A DNA stretch of 64,000 nt from Streptomyces sp. JB150 (GCF_011193355.1 NZ_CP049780.1:5189803-5253802), one strand, 5' to 3'; positions 51,126 to 60,083 are shown, numbered from the stretch's first letter. The notes: generated by a model not told the origin, from the letters alone. Numbers and translations: made by a program.

Positions 51126-53305
51126 GTGCTGATCACGTCGACTTCCGGGGCGGCACCTTCTACGGGCCGGTCACCGGGGTCGCCCAGGCCCCCGCGCCCA
51201 CCGCGCTCGACTCCCTGCCCGCCAAGGCCGCCGGCTTCACCGGGCGGGACGCGGAGCTGGGCCGGCTCCTCGACGCGCTCGACCCGGCCGCGCCGGGCGA
51301 TCCGGAGCAGGCCGTGCTCGTCACCGCCGTGTCCGGGCTGGGCGGCATCGGGAAGACGGCGCTGGCGGTGCAGGCGGCGCACGCGGCGCGGGAGCGGGGG
51401 TGGTTCCCGGGCGGGGTTCTCTTCGTCGACCTGCATGGATACGACGACGCGCCCGTGACCGCCGGTCCGGCCCTGCAGGCCCTGCTGCGCGCCCTCGGCG
51501 TCGAGCCCGAGCACATCCCGGCGACGGTGGACGAACAGGCGGTGCTGTACCGGTCGGTGCTGGCCCGGCGCGCGCGTGAGCGCGGTGCGGTGTTGCTCCT
51601 TGCCGACAACGCGTCGTCGCCGGATCAGGTCCGGCCCTTGGTGCCGGGGAGCGCACGGCACCGGGTGCTCGTGACGTCCCGGGACCGGCTGCCGCAACTG
51701 GGGGCGCGGCTCGTGCCGTTGGACCAGCTCACCCCCGAGGCGGCGTACGAGGTTCTGGACCTCGCGCTGCGGATCGCGGATCCGCGGGACCGCCGGGTGC
51801 GCGACGACCCGGAGGCCGCCGGGCGGCTCGCCGGGCTCTGCGGCCATCTGCCGCTGGCCTTGCAGATCGCGGCCGCGCTGCTGGCGGAGGACCGCGAGAT
51901 GCCGGTGGGGGAACTCGTCGGGGAGCTCGCCGAGTCGCGTGATCGGTTGTCGTATCTCGATGACGGCGAGCGGAGTGTGCGTGCGGCGTTCGATCTCTCC
52001 TACCGGCGGCTGCCGCCCGAGCAGGCGCGTGTGCTGCGGCTGCTCGCCATCGCGCCCGGCCCGGAGATCAGCGACGAGGTCGCCGCCGCGCTGGCCGGTA
52101 CGGACGCGCCGCCGGCCCGGGAGCTGAAGGCCCTGGCGCGGGCCCATCTCGTCGAGCGGGCGAGCGGGCGCGGGTGGTGGCGGTTGCACGACCTGGTGCG
52201 GGTGTTCGGGGCGGGTGTGGTGGCCCCGGAGGAGGGCGTGGCCGCGCGGCAGCGGGTGCTGGAGTGCTACCACCGGTGGGTGGACGCGGCGAACGAGCGG
52301 GTGCGGTGGCTGCAGGGCGAACCGGAGCCGCAGCGGTTCGCGCACCGTGAGCAGGCGCTGACGTGGGTGGACGGCGAACGGGCGGGGCTGGTGGCGGCGG
52401 CGTCGTGGGCGCGGGAGGAGCGGCTCGCCGGCACGGCGGTGGGGCTGGCCCTGTGCCTGGGGGCATATCTGGACTGGCGGCGGTACTTCGACGACTGGAT
52501 CACCGTCTCCCGTGCCGCCCAGGAGGCGGCTCACCGCGCCGGGAACCGCCGCCGCGAGGCCGCGGCGTTGAACAACCTCGGCCTCGCCCTGCGGCAGGCG
52601 GGCCGGGCGGAGGAGGCGATCGACGCCCACTCCCGGGCCCGGGACCTGTGCCGGGCCGCCGGGGACCGCCACGGCGAGGCGGGTGTGTGGAGCAACCTCG
52701 GCACCGCCTTGCGGCAGGCGGGCCGGGTGGAGGAGGCGATCGACGCCGACACCCGGGCCCGGGACCTGTGCCGGGCCGCCGGGGACCGCCACGGCGAGGC
52801 CAGGGCGTGGAGCAACCTCGGCACCGACCTGTGGAAGGCGGGCCGGGCCGAGGAGGCGATCGACGCTCACACCCGCGCGCGCGACCTGTGCCGGGCCATC
52901 GGGAACCGGCCCCGCGAGGCGGGCGTGTGGAACAACCTCGGTGTCGCCCTGTTGGCGGCGGGCCGGCCGGACGAGGCGATCGAGGCGTACGGCAAGGCCC
53001 TGGAGATCTACCGGGAGTTCAAGGACTGGTACAGGGCGGGCACGTCCCTCCGCAACCTGGCCGCCACCCACGTGATCGTCCACCGTCCCGCCGAAGCCCG
53101 CACCTGCTTTCTCCGGGCCGCCGACGCCTATGCCCGGGCCGACGCCGCGGAGGAAGCCGCCCGGGCCCGCGCCTGGGCCGACGCCCTCACCGAGGACCCC
53201 GCACCCACCGGTACACCAGCTCCGGCCGCCCCACCTGCCCGTACAGCGGACTCCGTCCCGCCCTCCCCGCGTCCACCAGATGCTCCAGATAGCGGCGGGC
53301 CGTGA
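51122..53305 (+). CDS. NB-ARC/TPR (STAND) ATPase, intact
   Basis: A 727-residue STAND protein. The N-terminal motif DFRGGTFYGPVTG is at residues 7-19. The NB-ARC domain has FTGRDAELGRLL, P-loop GLGGIGKTALA (72-82), Walker B AVLLLADNAS (156-165), VLVTSRDRL, GHLPLALQIA and an MHD-like RLHDLVRVFG. At least four 40-residue TPR units are encoded by near-identical 120-base repeats (starting about 52560, 52680, 52800 and 52920), ending with a Pro/Ala-rich tail. Such proteins oligomerise on sensing a trigger and activate an effector. The 3' end overlaps the convergent response regulator gene by 119 bases. Confidence 0.88.
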   Translation: MSADHVDFRGGTFYGPVTGVAQAPAPTALDSLPAKAAGFTGRDAELGRLLDALDPAAPGDPEQAVLVTAVSGLGGIGKTALAVQAAHAARERGWFPGGVLFVDLHGYDDAPVTAGPALQALLRALGVEPEHIPATVDEQAVLYRSVLARRARERGAVLLLADNASSPDQVRPLVPGSARHRVLVTSRDRLPQLGARLVPLDQLTPEAAYEVLDLALRIADPRDRRVRDDPEAAGRLAGLCGHLPLALQIAAALLAEDREMPVGELVGELAESRDRLSYLDDGERSVRAAFDLSYRRLPPEQARVLRLLAIAPGPEISDEVAAALAGTDAPPARELKALARAHLVERASGRGWWRLHDLVRVFGAGVVAPEEGVAARQRVLECYHRWVDAANERVRWLQGEPEPQRFAHREQALTWVDGERAGLVAAASWAREERLAGTAVGLALCLGAYLDWRRYFDDWITVSRAAQEAAHRAGNRRREAAALNNLGLALRQAGRAEEAIDAHSRARDLCRAAGDRHGEAGVWSNLGTALRQAGRVEEAIDADTRARDLCRAAGDRHGEARAWSNLGTDLWKAGRAEEAIDAHTRARDLCRAIGNRPREAGVWNNLGVALLAAGRPDEAIEAYGKALEIYREFKDWYRAGTSLRNLAATHVIVHRPAEARTCFLRAADAYARADAAEEAARARAWADALTEDPAPTGTPAPAAPPARTADSVPPSPRPPDAPDSGGP

Positions 53306-53882
53306 TGCGGGAGATGCCCACCGCCTCGGCCACGCCCGCCGCGGTGAGTCCTTCCTCCGCCTCCCGCAGGGCGGCCGTCACCCGTTCCAGGGTCGGTGCG
53401 CTGAGGCCCTTCGGGAGGGCCGCGGGGCCGGGGGCGCGCAGGGTGGCCAGGGCGCGGTCCACCTCGTCCTGACCGCTCGCCTCGCCCGCCGCGCCGCGGA
53501 ACTCGGCGTAGCGGACCAGCCGGTCCCTGAGGGTCGCGAAGGTGAAGGGCTTCAGGACGTACTGCACGACGCCGAGCGACACCCCCTCCCGGACGACCGT
53601 CAGGTCGCGCGCCGACGTGACCGCGATGACGTCCGCGTGGTGGCCGGCCGCCCGCAGGGAGCGGGCCAGTTGCAGGCCGTGGACGTCCGGCAGGTGCAGG
53701 TCCAGCAGCAGCAGGTCCACCGGGGTGCGGTCCAGCGCGCGGCGCGCCTCCGCGCCGGTGTGCGCCGTGCCGACGGCGACGAAACCCGGGACCCGGCCGA
53801 CGTACATCACGTGCGCGTCGGCGGCGACGGGGTCGTCCTCGACGACGAGGACGCGGATCGGCTCGGCGGCCGGCGGCGTCAT
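53187..53882 (-). CDS. CitB/DcuR-type response regulator
   Basis: A 231-residue regulator. The receiver domain has VEDDPVAADAH, phospho-acceptor Asp in LLLLDLHLPDVHG and VLKPFTF. The C-terminal DNA-binding domain resembles CitT/DcuR with VAEAVGISRITARRYLEHL. It overlaps the kinase gene by four bases (GTG or ATG/TGA at 53879-53882) and lies one gene from dctA, so it likely activates C4-dicarboxylate uptake. Its 3' end is antisense to the last 119 bases of the NB-ARC gene. Confidence 0.92.
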   Translation of the reverse strand: MTPPAAEPIRVLVVEDDPVAADAHVMYVGRVPGFVAVGTAHTGAEARRALDRTPVDLLLLDLHLPDVHGLQLARSLRAAGHHADVIAVTSARDLTVVREGVSLGVVQYVLKPFTFATLRDRLVRYAEFRGAAGEASGQDEVDRALATLRAPGPAALPKGLSAPTLERVTAALREAEEGLTAAGVAEAVGISRITARRYLEHLVDAGRAGRSPLYGQVGRPELVYRWVRGPR

Positions 53883-55519
53883 GACGTACCTCCGGCGACC
53901 GGGGCCGTGCGCAGGGGCAGCCGTACCTCGAACCGGGCGCCCCCGCCCTCGGCCGTCGCCACCGACAGGGCGCCGCCGTGGCGGTGCACGGTCTGCCGGA
54001 CCAGGGCCAGGCCCAGGCCGCGGGCCCGGCCGCCGGGGCCGGCCGGTGCCGGCTTGGTGGAGAAGCCGCGCTGGAAGACCAGGTCCGCCTGCGACGGGTC
54101 CACGCCCGCGCCGGTGTCCGACACCCGCAGCACCAGTTCGCCGTCCTGCGTGTACGCCGCGACCGTGACCCGTGCCCGGACACTGCCCTGGGCCGCGTCG
54201 ACCGCGTTGTCGATGAGGTTGCCGAGGATGGTGACCAGGTCGCGGGAGGGCAAGTCCTCCGGCAGCACCCCGTCGTCGAGACGGCTGTCCGCCGACACCT
54301 CAAGTTCCACGCCCCGCTCGTTGGCCTGGGCCGTCTTGCCCAGCAGCAGGGCCGCGAGGACCGGTTCGCCGACCGCCGCCACCACCTGGTCCGTCAGTGC
54401 CTGGGCCAGTTCCAGTTCGGCGGTGGCGAAGGCGACCGCCTCCTGCTCGCGGCCCAGCTCGATCAGCGAGACGACCGTGTGCAGGCGGTTGGCGGCCTCG
54501 TGCGCCTGGGAGCGCAGGGCCTGGGTGAAGCCGCGCTCCGAGTCGAGCTCGCCCATGAGGGACTGCAGTTCCGTCACGTCGCGCAGGGTGACGACCGTGC
54601 CGCGGCGTTCCCCGCCCGACACCGGCGAGGTGTTCACCACCAGCACCCGGTCGGTGGTCAGGTGCACCTCGTCCACGCGCGGCCCGGAGCCCAGCAGCGC
54701 GCCCGTCAGCGGCGCGGGCAGGCCCAGCTCCGCCACCGAGCGGCCGATCACCTCACCGGACACGCCGAGCAGTTCCCGGCCGCCGTCGTTGATCAGCGCC
54801 ACCCTGTACTGCCCGTCGAGCATCAGCAGCCCCTCGCGCACGGCGTGCAGTGCCGCCTGGTGGTAGTCGTGCATGCGGCTCAGCTCGGTCGCGTTCATGC
54901 CGTGGGTGTGGCGGCGCAGCCGGGCGTTGATCACGTACGTGCCGATCGCGCCCAGGGCCAGGGCGCCCGCCGCCACGCCCAGCAGCGCGGTCAGCTGGCC
55001 GCGGACCCGCTCGGTGATCGCCTCGACCCGTATGCCCGCGCTGACCAGGCCGACGATCCTCCCGTCCGCCTCCACCACGGGGGTGACCGCGCGCACGGAC
55101 GGGCCGAGGGTCCCGGTGTACGTCTCGGTGAAGGTCTCGCCCCGCAGGGCGCGCTCGGTGTGGCCCAGGAAGCGCTGGCCTATCTCGCTCCGCCGGGGGT
55201 GCGTCCAGCGGATGCCCCGCGGATTCATGATCGTGACGAAGTCGACGTCGGTGTCCCGCATGACCCGCAGCGCGTACGGCTGGAGCGCGGCCGTCGGGTC
55301 GGGGGTGCGGATCGCCTCCCGTACGGAGGGGGAGTCGGCGACCGAGCGGGCCACCGCGGTGGCCTGGCGGCCGGCCGCCTCCTCGGCCTGGCGGCGGTCG
55401 CTGACGTAGGTGAAGAGCGCGTACCCGGCGACGACCACCGCGATGAGCACGGCCTGCATGGCGAAGAGCTGGCCGGCCAGGCTGCGGGGGCGGGGGACGG
55501 ACGGGATGCGCATGGGCAT
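53879..55519 (-). CDS. CitA/DcuS-type sensor histidine kinase
   Basis: A 546-residue kinase. A transmembrane helix near residues 16-38, a periplasmic PAS-like sensor domain (DVDFVTIMNPRGIRWTHP, LRGETFTETYTGTLGPSVRAVTPV), a second helix near residue 190, a cytoplasmic PAS (LLMLDGQYRVALINDGG), the H-box region SQAHEAANRLHTVVSLIELG of the CitA/DcuS group, and a GHKL domain (NLIDNAVDAA, SDTGAGVDP, GLGLALVRQTV). The sensor type recognises citrate or C4-dicarboxylates. It is divergent from dctA, its probable target. Confidence 0.93.
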   Translation of the reverse strand: MPMRIPSVPRPRSLAGQLFAMQAVLIAVVVAGYALFTYVSDRRQAEEAAGRQATAVARSVADSPSVREAIRTPDPTAALQPYALRVMRDTDVDFVTIMNPRGIRWTHPRRSEIGQRFLGHTERALRGETFTETYTGTLGPSVRAVTPVVEADGRIVGLVSAGIRVEAITERVRGQLTALLGVAAGALALGAIGTYVINARLRRHTHGMNATELSRMHDYHQAALHAVREGLLMLDGQYRVALINDGGRELLGVSGEVIGRSVAELGLPAPLTGALLGSGPRVDEVHLTTDRVLVVNTSPVSGGERRGTVVTLRDVTELQSLMGELDSERGFTQALRSQAHEAANRLHTVVSLIELGREQEAVAFATAELELAQALTDQVVAAVGEPVLAALLLGKTAQANERGVELEVSADSRLDDGVLPEDLPSRDLVTILGNLIDNAVDAAQGSVRARVTVAAYTQDGELVLRVSDTGAGVDPSQADLVFQRGFSTKPAPAGPGGRARGLGLALVRQTVHRHGGALSVATAEGGGARFEVRLPLRTAPVAGGTS

Positions 55520-55702
55520 CAGTCTGCCTCTCCGCCGAAGTGTGAACTAAATGAACGGAAGGGTGACCGCCCTCACAGGCCGGGAGATAGTCACGTGCAT
55601 TCCCCGGAGATTCGCCGGTCCTTCCCCCGGAGAATCCCGCATCTTCCCCCGGACGTGAGCCGCACGCCGGTGATGCCGACGACGTCGTCAAGGAGGGCAG
55701 CC

Positions 55703-57118
55703 GTGACCAGCACACCCGAAACGGCACCTGCCGCAGCCCCCGCTCCTTCGGGCAAGCGGGACAAGCGGGACCGCACCCACTATCTCTACATCGCGGTGAT
55801 CATCGCGGTGGCCCTCGGCATCGCCGTGGGTCTGGCCGCTCCGGACTTCGCGGTGGAGCTGAAGCCCATCGGTACGGGCTTTGTGAACCTGATCAAGATG
55901 ATGATCTCGCCGATCATCTTCTGCACGATCGTGCTCGGTATCGGTTCGGTGCGGAAGGCCGCGAAGGTGGGCGCCGTGGGCGGCATCGCCCTGGTCTACT
56001 TCCTCGCGATGTCGCTGGTCGCCCTCGCCATCGGTCTCGTCGTCGGCAACATCCTGGAGCCGGGCACCGGGCTCGCCGTCACCGACGCGGTGAAGGACGC
56101 CGGGCACGCCCAGGTCGACGGAGAGGCCAAGGACACCACCGAGTTCCTGCTCGGCATCATCCCCACCACGATCGTCTCCGCCTTCACCCAGGGCGAGGTG
56201 CTCCAGACCCTGCTCATCGCGCTGCTCGCCGGGTTCGCCCTCCAGGCCATGGGCTCCGCCGGCCAGCCGATCCTGCGCGGGGTCGAACACATCCAGCGGC
56301 TGGTCTTCCGCATCCTCGCCATGGTGATGTGGGCCGCGCCCATCGGTGCCTTCGGTGCCATCGCCGCCGTCACCGGCTCCGCGGGCCTGGACGCGCTCAA
56401 GAGCCTCGCCGTGCTGATGCTCGGCTTCTACGTCACCTGTTTCCTGTTCGTCTTCCTCGTCCTCGGCGCGCTGCTGCGGATCGTGTCCGGGCTGAACATC
56501 CTCACGTTCTTCAAGTACCTGGGCCGTGAGTTCCTGCTGATCCTGTCCACGTCCTCCTCGGAGTCCGCGCTGCCGCGGCTCATCGCCAAGATGGAGCACC
56601 TGGGCGTCAGCAAGCCGGTCGTCGGCATCACCGTCCCGACCGGCTACTCCTTCAACCTCGACGGCACCATGATCTACATGACCATGGCGTCCCTGTTCAT
56701 CGCCGACGCCATGGGTACGCCGATGTCGGTCGGCGAGCAGATCCCCCTGCTGCTGTTCCTGCTGGTCGCCTCCAAGGGCGCGGCGGGTGTGACCGGCGCC
56801 GGGCTCGCCACCCTCGCGGGCGGCCTCCAGTCGCACAAGCCGGCCCTGGTCGACGGCATCGGGCTCATCGTCGGCATCGACCGCTTCATGAGCGAGGCGC
56901 GCGCCCTGACCAATTTCGCGGGCAACGCGGTCGCCACCGTCCTGATCGGCACCTGGACCAAGGAGATCGACAAGGAGCGGGTCGCCGAGGTCCTCGCGGG
57001 CCGGGCCCCGTTCGACGAGAAGACTCTCCTCGACGACCACGGCTCCGCCCCGGCGGACACCGAGGCCGGCACGGAGCTGCCGGAACGGGAGCAGCGGGTG
57101 GAACTGGCGAAGGCGTAG
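55703..57118 (+). CDS. dctA: C4-dicarboxylate:cation symporter
   Basis: A 471-residue DAACS-family symporter for fumarate, malate and succinate. About eight hydrophobic segments, the serine-rich loop STSSSESALPRLIAKME, and GYSFNLDGTMIYMTMASLFIA with the cation and substrate site are present. The N-terminal Ala/Pro/Lys-rich 30 residues are cytoplasmic. Start GTG 55703 has AAGGAGGG five bases upstream. It is divergent from the CitA-type kinase across 183 bases that should contain the regulator's sites. Confidence 0.93.
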   Translation: MTSTPETAPAAAPAPSGKRDKRDRTHYLYIAVIIAVALGIAVGLAAPDFAVELKPIGTGFVNLIKMMISPIIFCTIVLGIGSVRKAAKVGAVGGIALVYFLAMSLVALAIGLVVGNILEPGTGLAVTDAVKDAGHAQVDGEAKDTTEFLLGIIPTTIVSAFTQGEVLQTLLIALLAGFALQAMGSAGQPILRGVEHIQRLVFRILAMVMWAAPIGAFGAIAAVTGSAGLDALKSLAVLMLGFYVTCFLFVFLVLGALLRIVSGLNILTFFKYLGREFLLILSTSSSESALPRLIAKMEHLGVSKPVVGITVPTGYSFNLDGTMIYMTMASLFIADAMGTPMSVGEQIPLLLFLLVASKGAAGVTGAGLATLAGGLQSHKPALVDGIGLIVGIDRFMSEARALTNFAGNAVATVLIGTWTKEIDKERVAEVLAGRAPFDEKTLLDDHGSAPADTEAGTELPEREQRVELAKA

Positions 57119-57596
57119 ACCACGCAGGCCGGCCGGCGGCCTGCGGCCGGCGGTGGTGAGGCCGGTCGAATCGCGGCCGGGGCGCCCGCGGGCTGGTGCT
57201 CCGGCCCGCTGTCGGGCGGTGAGCGGTACGGCTGTCGGCCGGTGGGCGGAGGCCCGTGAGCCGGGGGGCTGGGGCGCCCGTCGGCTGGGAGCCGGGAGCC
57301 GGGAGCCGGGAGCCGGGAGCCGGGAGCCGGAAGCCGGGATCCGGGATCCGGGGGCCTGCGGGGTGGAGGCCTGGCGCCGTCGATCAGTGACCGTACCCGC
57401 TGTCGGTCGGTGGGCGAGGCTCCGGGACGTCCGGGGGCCGGACCGCCGGCGTCGGCCGACGTCGTGGGTACGTCGGCAGGTGCCGGCGGTCCGGCCGGGG
57501 GCGGGTGAGGTCAGCCGCCCCCTTTCCCCTGTCAGGCCCCTCGGGCCGGGCGGCCCCGGTGGCCCCCTCCGGCCGGTCCGCCGGCCGGAGTCCCCC
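57119..57596. repeat. 478-base gene-free region with 7-bp tandem repeat
   Basis: No gene is supported. Nine tandem heptamers lie at 57287-57349: six GGGAGCC, one GGAAGCC and two GGGATCC. GC-rich inverted stretches just after dctA (about 57127-57155) may terminate it. Low-complexity GGCC-rich DNA continues to the stop of the oxidoreductase gene. Confidence 0.75.
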
Positions 57597-58799
57597 TCAC
57601 GCCGCCACCTCCGCCCGTCCGTGGCTCCCGGCCTCCTGCCGGGTGACGTGGCGGCGCCGGCTCGGCAGGCCCCCGGTGGGGTTGGCGACGCCCCAGGTCG
57701 CGCCCTTGCAGATCAGTTCCTTGTAGAGGGCGGCCACGCGGCCCGTCATGGCGCCGTCCTTCGCCCGGTCGTCGGCGGTGACGAACTGGATCAGGCCGTC
57801 CTTGCGGCCCAGGGAGACGCACTGCTGGTAGTAGCGGATCGAGAGGTGCGGGACCTTGGTCCCAGCGAGACGCGCGGCGATGGCGTCGGCGGCCTGCCAG
57901 GCCATCGGGACGCCCGAGGCGCAGGACATCCGCAGCGGCTTGTCGCTCGGGCCGATGGCCATCGCCGCGTCACCCACGGCGTACACGTCCGGGTGGGAGA
58001 CCGAGCGCATCGTGCCGTCGACCACGATCTGGCCCCGGTCGGTGACCTCCAGGGTGGTGGCCCGGGCGACCGGGTGGACGGCGAAGCCGGTGGTCCACAC
58101 GGTCACCTCGGCGGGGAGGGTGCGGCCGTCGGCCGTCGTCACGCTGTCCGCCGCCACGGCGGCGACCTCGGTGTCCTCGTGGACCGTGATGCCGAGCCGG
58201 TCCACCACCGTCCGCAGGTGGGCGCGGCCCTTCTTCGAGAGCCAGTCGCCGAGGGCGCCGCGGACGGCCAGGGAGACAGCGAGGTCCGGGCGGGCCTCGG
58301 CGATCTCGGTCGCGGCCTCCAGGCCGGTCAGGCCGCCGCCGACCACCACCACGGGCCGGCCGGCCTCCAGGGCGGCCAGGCGGTCGCGCAGGCGCAGGGC
58401 GCCGGGGCGGCTCGCGATGTCGTGGGCGTGGGCGGCGACACCGGGGACGCCTCCGTCGTTCCAGCCGCTGCCGAGGGCGTAGACCAGCGTGTCGTACTCC
58501 AGTTCCTCGCGCCCGGAGCCGTCGACGGCGGTGACCGACACCGTCTTGCGGTCCGCGTCCACGGCGGTGACCTTCGCGAGCTTCAGCGCGACGCCCGTGC
58601 CGGCGAACATCTCGTGCAGCGGCCGGTACCGCAGGGGCTGGCCGGTCGCGAGCTGGTGCAGCCGGACGCGCTCGACGAAGTCGGGCTCGGGGTTGACGAG
58701 GGTGATGGCGACGTCCGCGCGGTGCAGCCGCCGGGCGAGGCGGCCGGCGGCGATGGCTCCGGTGTAGCCGGCTCCGAGGACGACGATGCGGTGCTGCAT
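57597..58799 (-). CDS. FAD-dependent NAD(P)H oxidoreductase (NDH-2-like)
   Basis: A 400-residue pyridine nucleotide-disulphide oxidoreductase-fold protein. The FAD site is RIVVLGAGYTGAIAAGRLA at the N-terminus, the second nucleotide site VVVVGGGLTGLEAATEIAE is near residue 170, and HPDVYAVGDAAMA is the C-terminal FAD motif. It lacks redox cysteines and resembles type II NADH dehydrogenases. It lies 97 bases downstream of an ECF41 sigma factor gene on the same strand and is preceded by a candidate ECF41 promoter, so it is likely the sigma factor's target. Confidence 0.9.
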   Translation of the reverse strand: MQHRIVVLGAGYTGAIAAGRLARRLHRADVAITLVNPEPDFVERVRLHQLATGQPLRYRPLHEMFAGTGVALKLAKVTAVDADRKTVSVTAVDGSGREELEYDTLVYALGSGWNDGGVPGVAAHAHDIASRPGALRLRDRLAALEAGRPVVVVGGGLTGLEAATEIAEARPDLAVSLAVRGALGDWLSKKGRAHLRTVVDRLGITVHEDTEVAAVAADSVTTADGRTLPAEVTVWTTGFAVHPVARATTLEVTDRGQIVVDGTMRSVSHPDVYAVGDAAMAIGPSDKPLRMSCASGVPMAWQAADAIAARLAGTKVPHLSIRYYQQCVSLGRKDGLIQFVTADDRAKDGAMTGRVAALYKELICKGATWGVANPTGGLPSRRRHVTRQEAGSHGRAEVAA

Positions 58800-58862
58800 G
58801 TGTCTGCTCCTGTCTGCGGGAACTGCGTGGTGCCCCTTGAACCGGGCAGCCCCGCGATTCCT

Positions 58863-58891
58863 GACGGGATCAGGATGTGAAGCACGTCACA
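58863..58891 (-). promoter_or_regulatory. Candidate ECF41-dependent promoter
   Basis: On the minus strand TGTGACG (58891-58885) and CGTC (58866-58863) are separated by 18 bases. The known ECF41 consensus is TGTCACA and CGTC with about 16 bases between. The site lies between the sigma gene stop and the oxidoreductase start, the position expected for autologous target promoters. Match and spacing are imperfect. Confidence 0.4.
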
Positions 58892-58896
58892 TGACG

Positions 58897-59841
58897 TCAG
58901 AGGGTGTGGAGCGGGGTGCCGCCGAGGCGCCCGGCGGCCCACCGCTCGCTCGCGCGGACGAGCTTGTCCGGGTTGACCTGGCTGCGGACCGCGGCGATGC
59001 CCTCCTCGGTGACCTCCAGACAGGTGATCCCGACGACCCGGCCGTCCACGACCGCCACGAACGCGGGCTCGCCGTTCGCGGTGGTGGCGTGGATCTCGAG
59101 CGCGCCGCCGACGAGCGCCCGCTTGGCGGCGCTGGGCTTGAACAGGCCGCGCAGGAACCTGGCGACCGCGAGCGCGCCCTCGAAGGCCTTCGTGCGGGCG
59201 GGGACCTTGCCGCCGCCGTCGCCGACGGAGACGGCGTCCTGGGTGAGCAGGCGGACGAGGGGCTCGGTACGGCCGCTGGTCGCGGCGGCCAGGAACTCCT
59301 CGACGATCGCGCGGGCGGCGGCCTCGTCGATCCGGGCGCGCGCCTTGCCGGCCGCCACGTGCTTCTTGGCCCGGTGGAAGATCTGCTGGCTGGCCGCCTC
59401 GGTGATGTCCAGGATCTCGGCGATCTCCCGGTGCGGGTAGTCGAAGGCCTCGCGGAGCACGTAGACGGCGCGCTCGCTCGGGGACAGGCGCTCCAGCAGG
59501 ACGAGGACGGCGTACGACACCGACTCGCGCTGTTCGGCGCTGTCGGCCGGGCCGAGCATCGGGTCCCCGGCGAGCAGCGGCTCGGGGAGCCACTGGCCCA
59601 CGTACGTCTCCCGGCGGGCGCGGGCGGACGTGAGGAGGTTGAGGCAGAGGTTGGTGAGGACCTTGGTCAGCCAGGCCTCGGGCACCTCGATCTGCCGGAC
59701 GTCGGCGGCCTGCCAGCGCAGGAACGTTTCCTGCACGGCGTCCTCCGCCTCGCTCGCCGAGCCGAGCAGCCGGTAGGCGATGGCCTCCAGCCGGGGCCGC
59801 GCGGCCTCGAAGCGATCGACGTCACTGGTGATCAGGGCCAT
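58897..59841 (-). CDS. ECF41 family RNA polymerase sigma factor (SigJ-like)
   Basis: A 314-residue sigma factor. Region 2 (ARPRLEAIAYRLLGSASEAEDAVQETF, in shorter blocks) and region 4 (LSPSERAVYVLREAFDYPHREIAEIL) are followed by a SnoaL-like C-terminal domain of about 120 residues. All three ECF41 markers are visible: WLPEP in the linker, DGGGK (usually DGGGR) and NPDKL near the C-terminus. In this group the C-terminal domain replaces an anti-sigma factor and tunes activity. The usual partner is a COE-type gene; here it is the FAD oxidoreductase downstream. Confidence 0.94.
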   Translation of the reverse strand: MALITSDVDRFEAARPRLEAIAYRLLGSASEAEDAVQETFLRWQAADVRQIEVPEAWLTKVLTNLCLNLLTSARARRETYVGQWLPEPLLAGDPMLGPADSAEQRESVSYAVLVLLERLSPSERAVYVLREAFDYPHREIAEILDITEAASQQIFHRAKKHVAAGKARARIDEAAARAIVEEFLAAATSGRTEPLVRLLTQDAVSVGDGGGKVPARTKAFEGALAVARFLRGLFKPSAAKRALVGGALEIHATTANGEPAFVAVVDGRVVGITCLEVTEEGIAAVRSQVNPDKLVRASERWAAGRLGGTPLHTL

Positions 59842-60083
59842 GCCGCGATCCTAGCCGCCACGGGGACCAACGGCAGGCGAGTCACGCGGCCCCCGCGCCC
59901 GGCCTGCGGCCTCGCGTCCGGCCTGCGGCCCGCCGCCTGTGCGTGCCGCCAGGGGCACGCACCCCGCTCGCCCCGCCCCACCCCGCCGCCGCAAGGCACC
60001 CGCCCCCTCCACTGCCCGCCGGGGCCCCGGCGCCCGCTCCCTACCGCCGTAACCCCCACCCCCCACCCCCCTCCCGGGCACCC

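Noticed and set aside
53978..55702. Long N-terminal extension of dctA
   Set aside because: It is antisense to the sensor kinase gene; the symporter begins at GTG 55703 with AAGGAGGG.
57287..57349. CRISPR-like tandem repeat
   Set aside because: The units are seven bases without spacers and no cas genes are present. It is a simple-sequence repeat.
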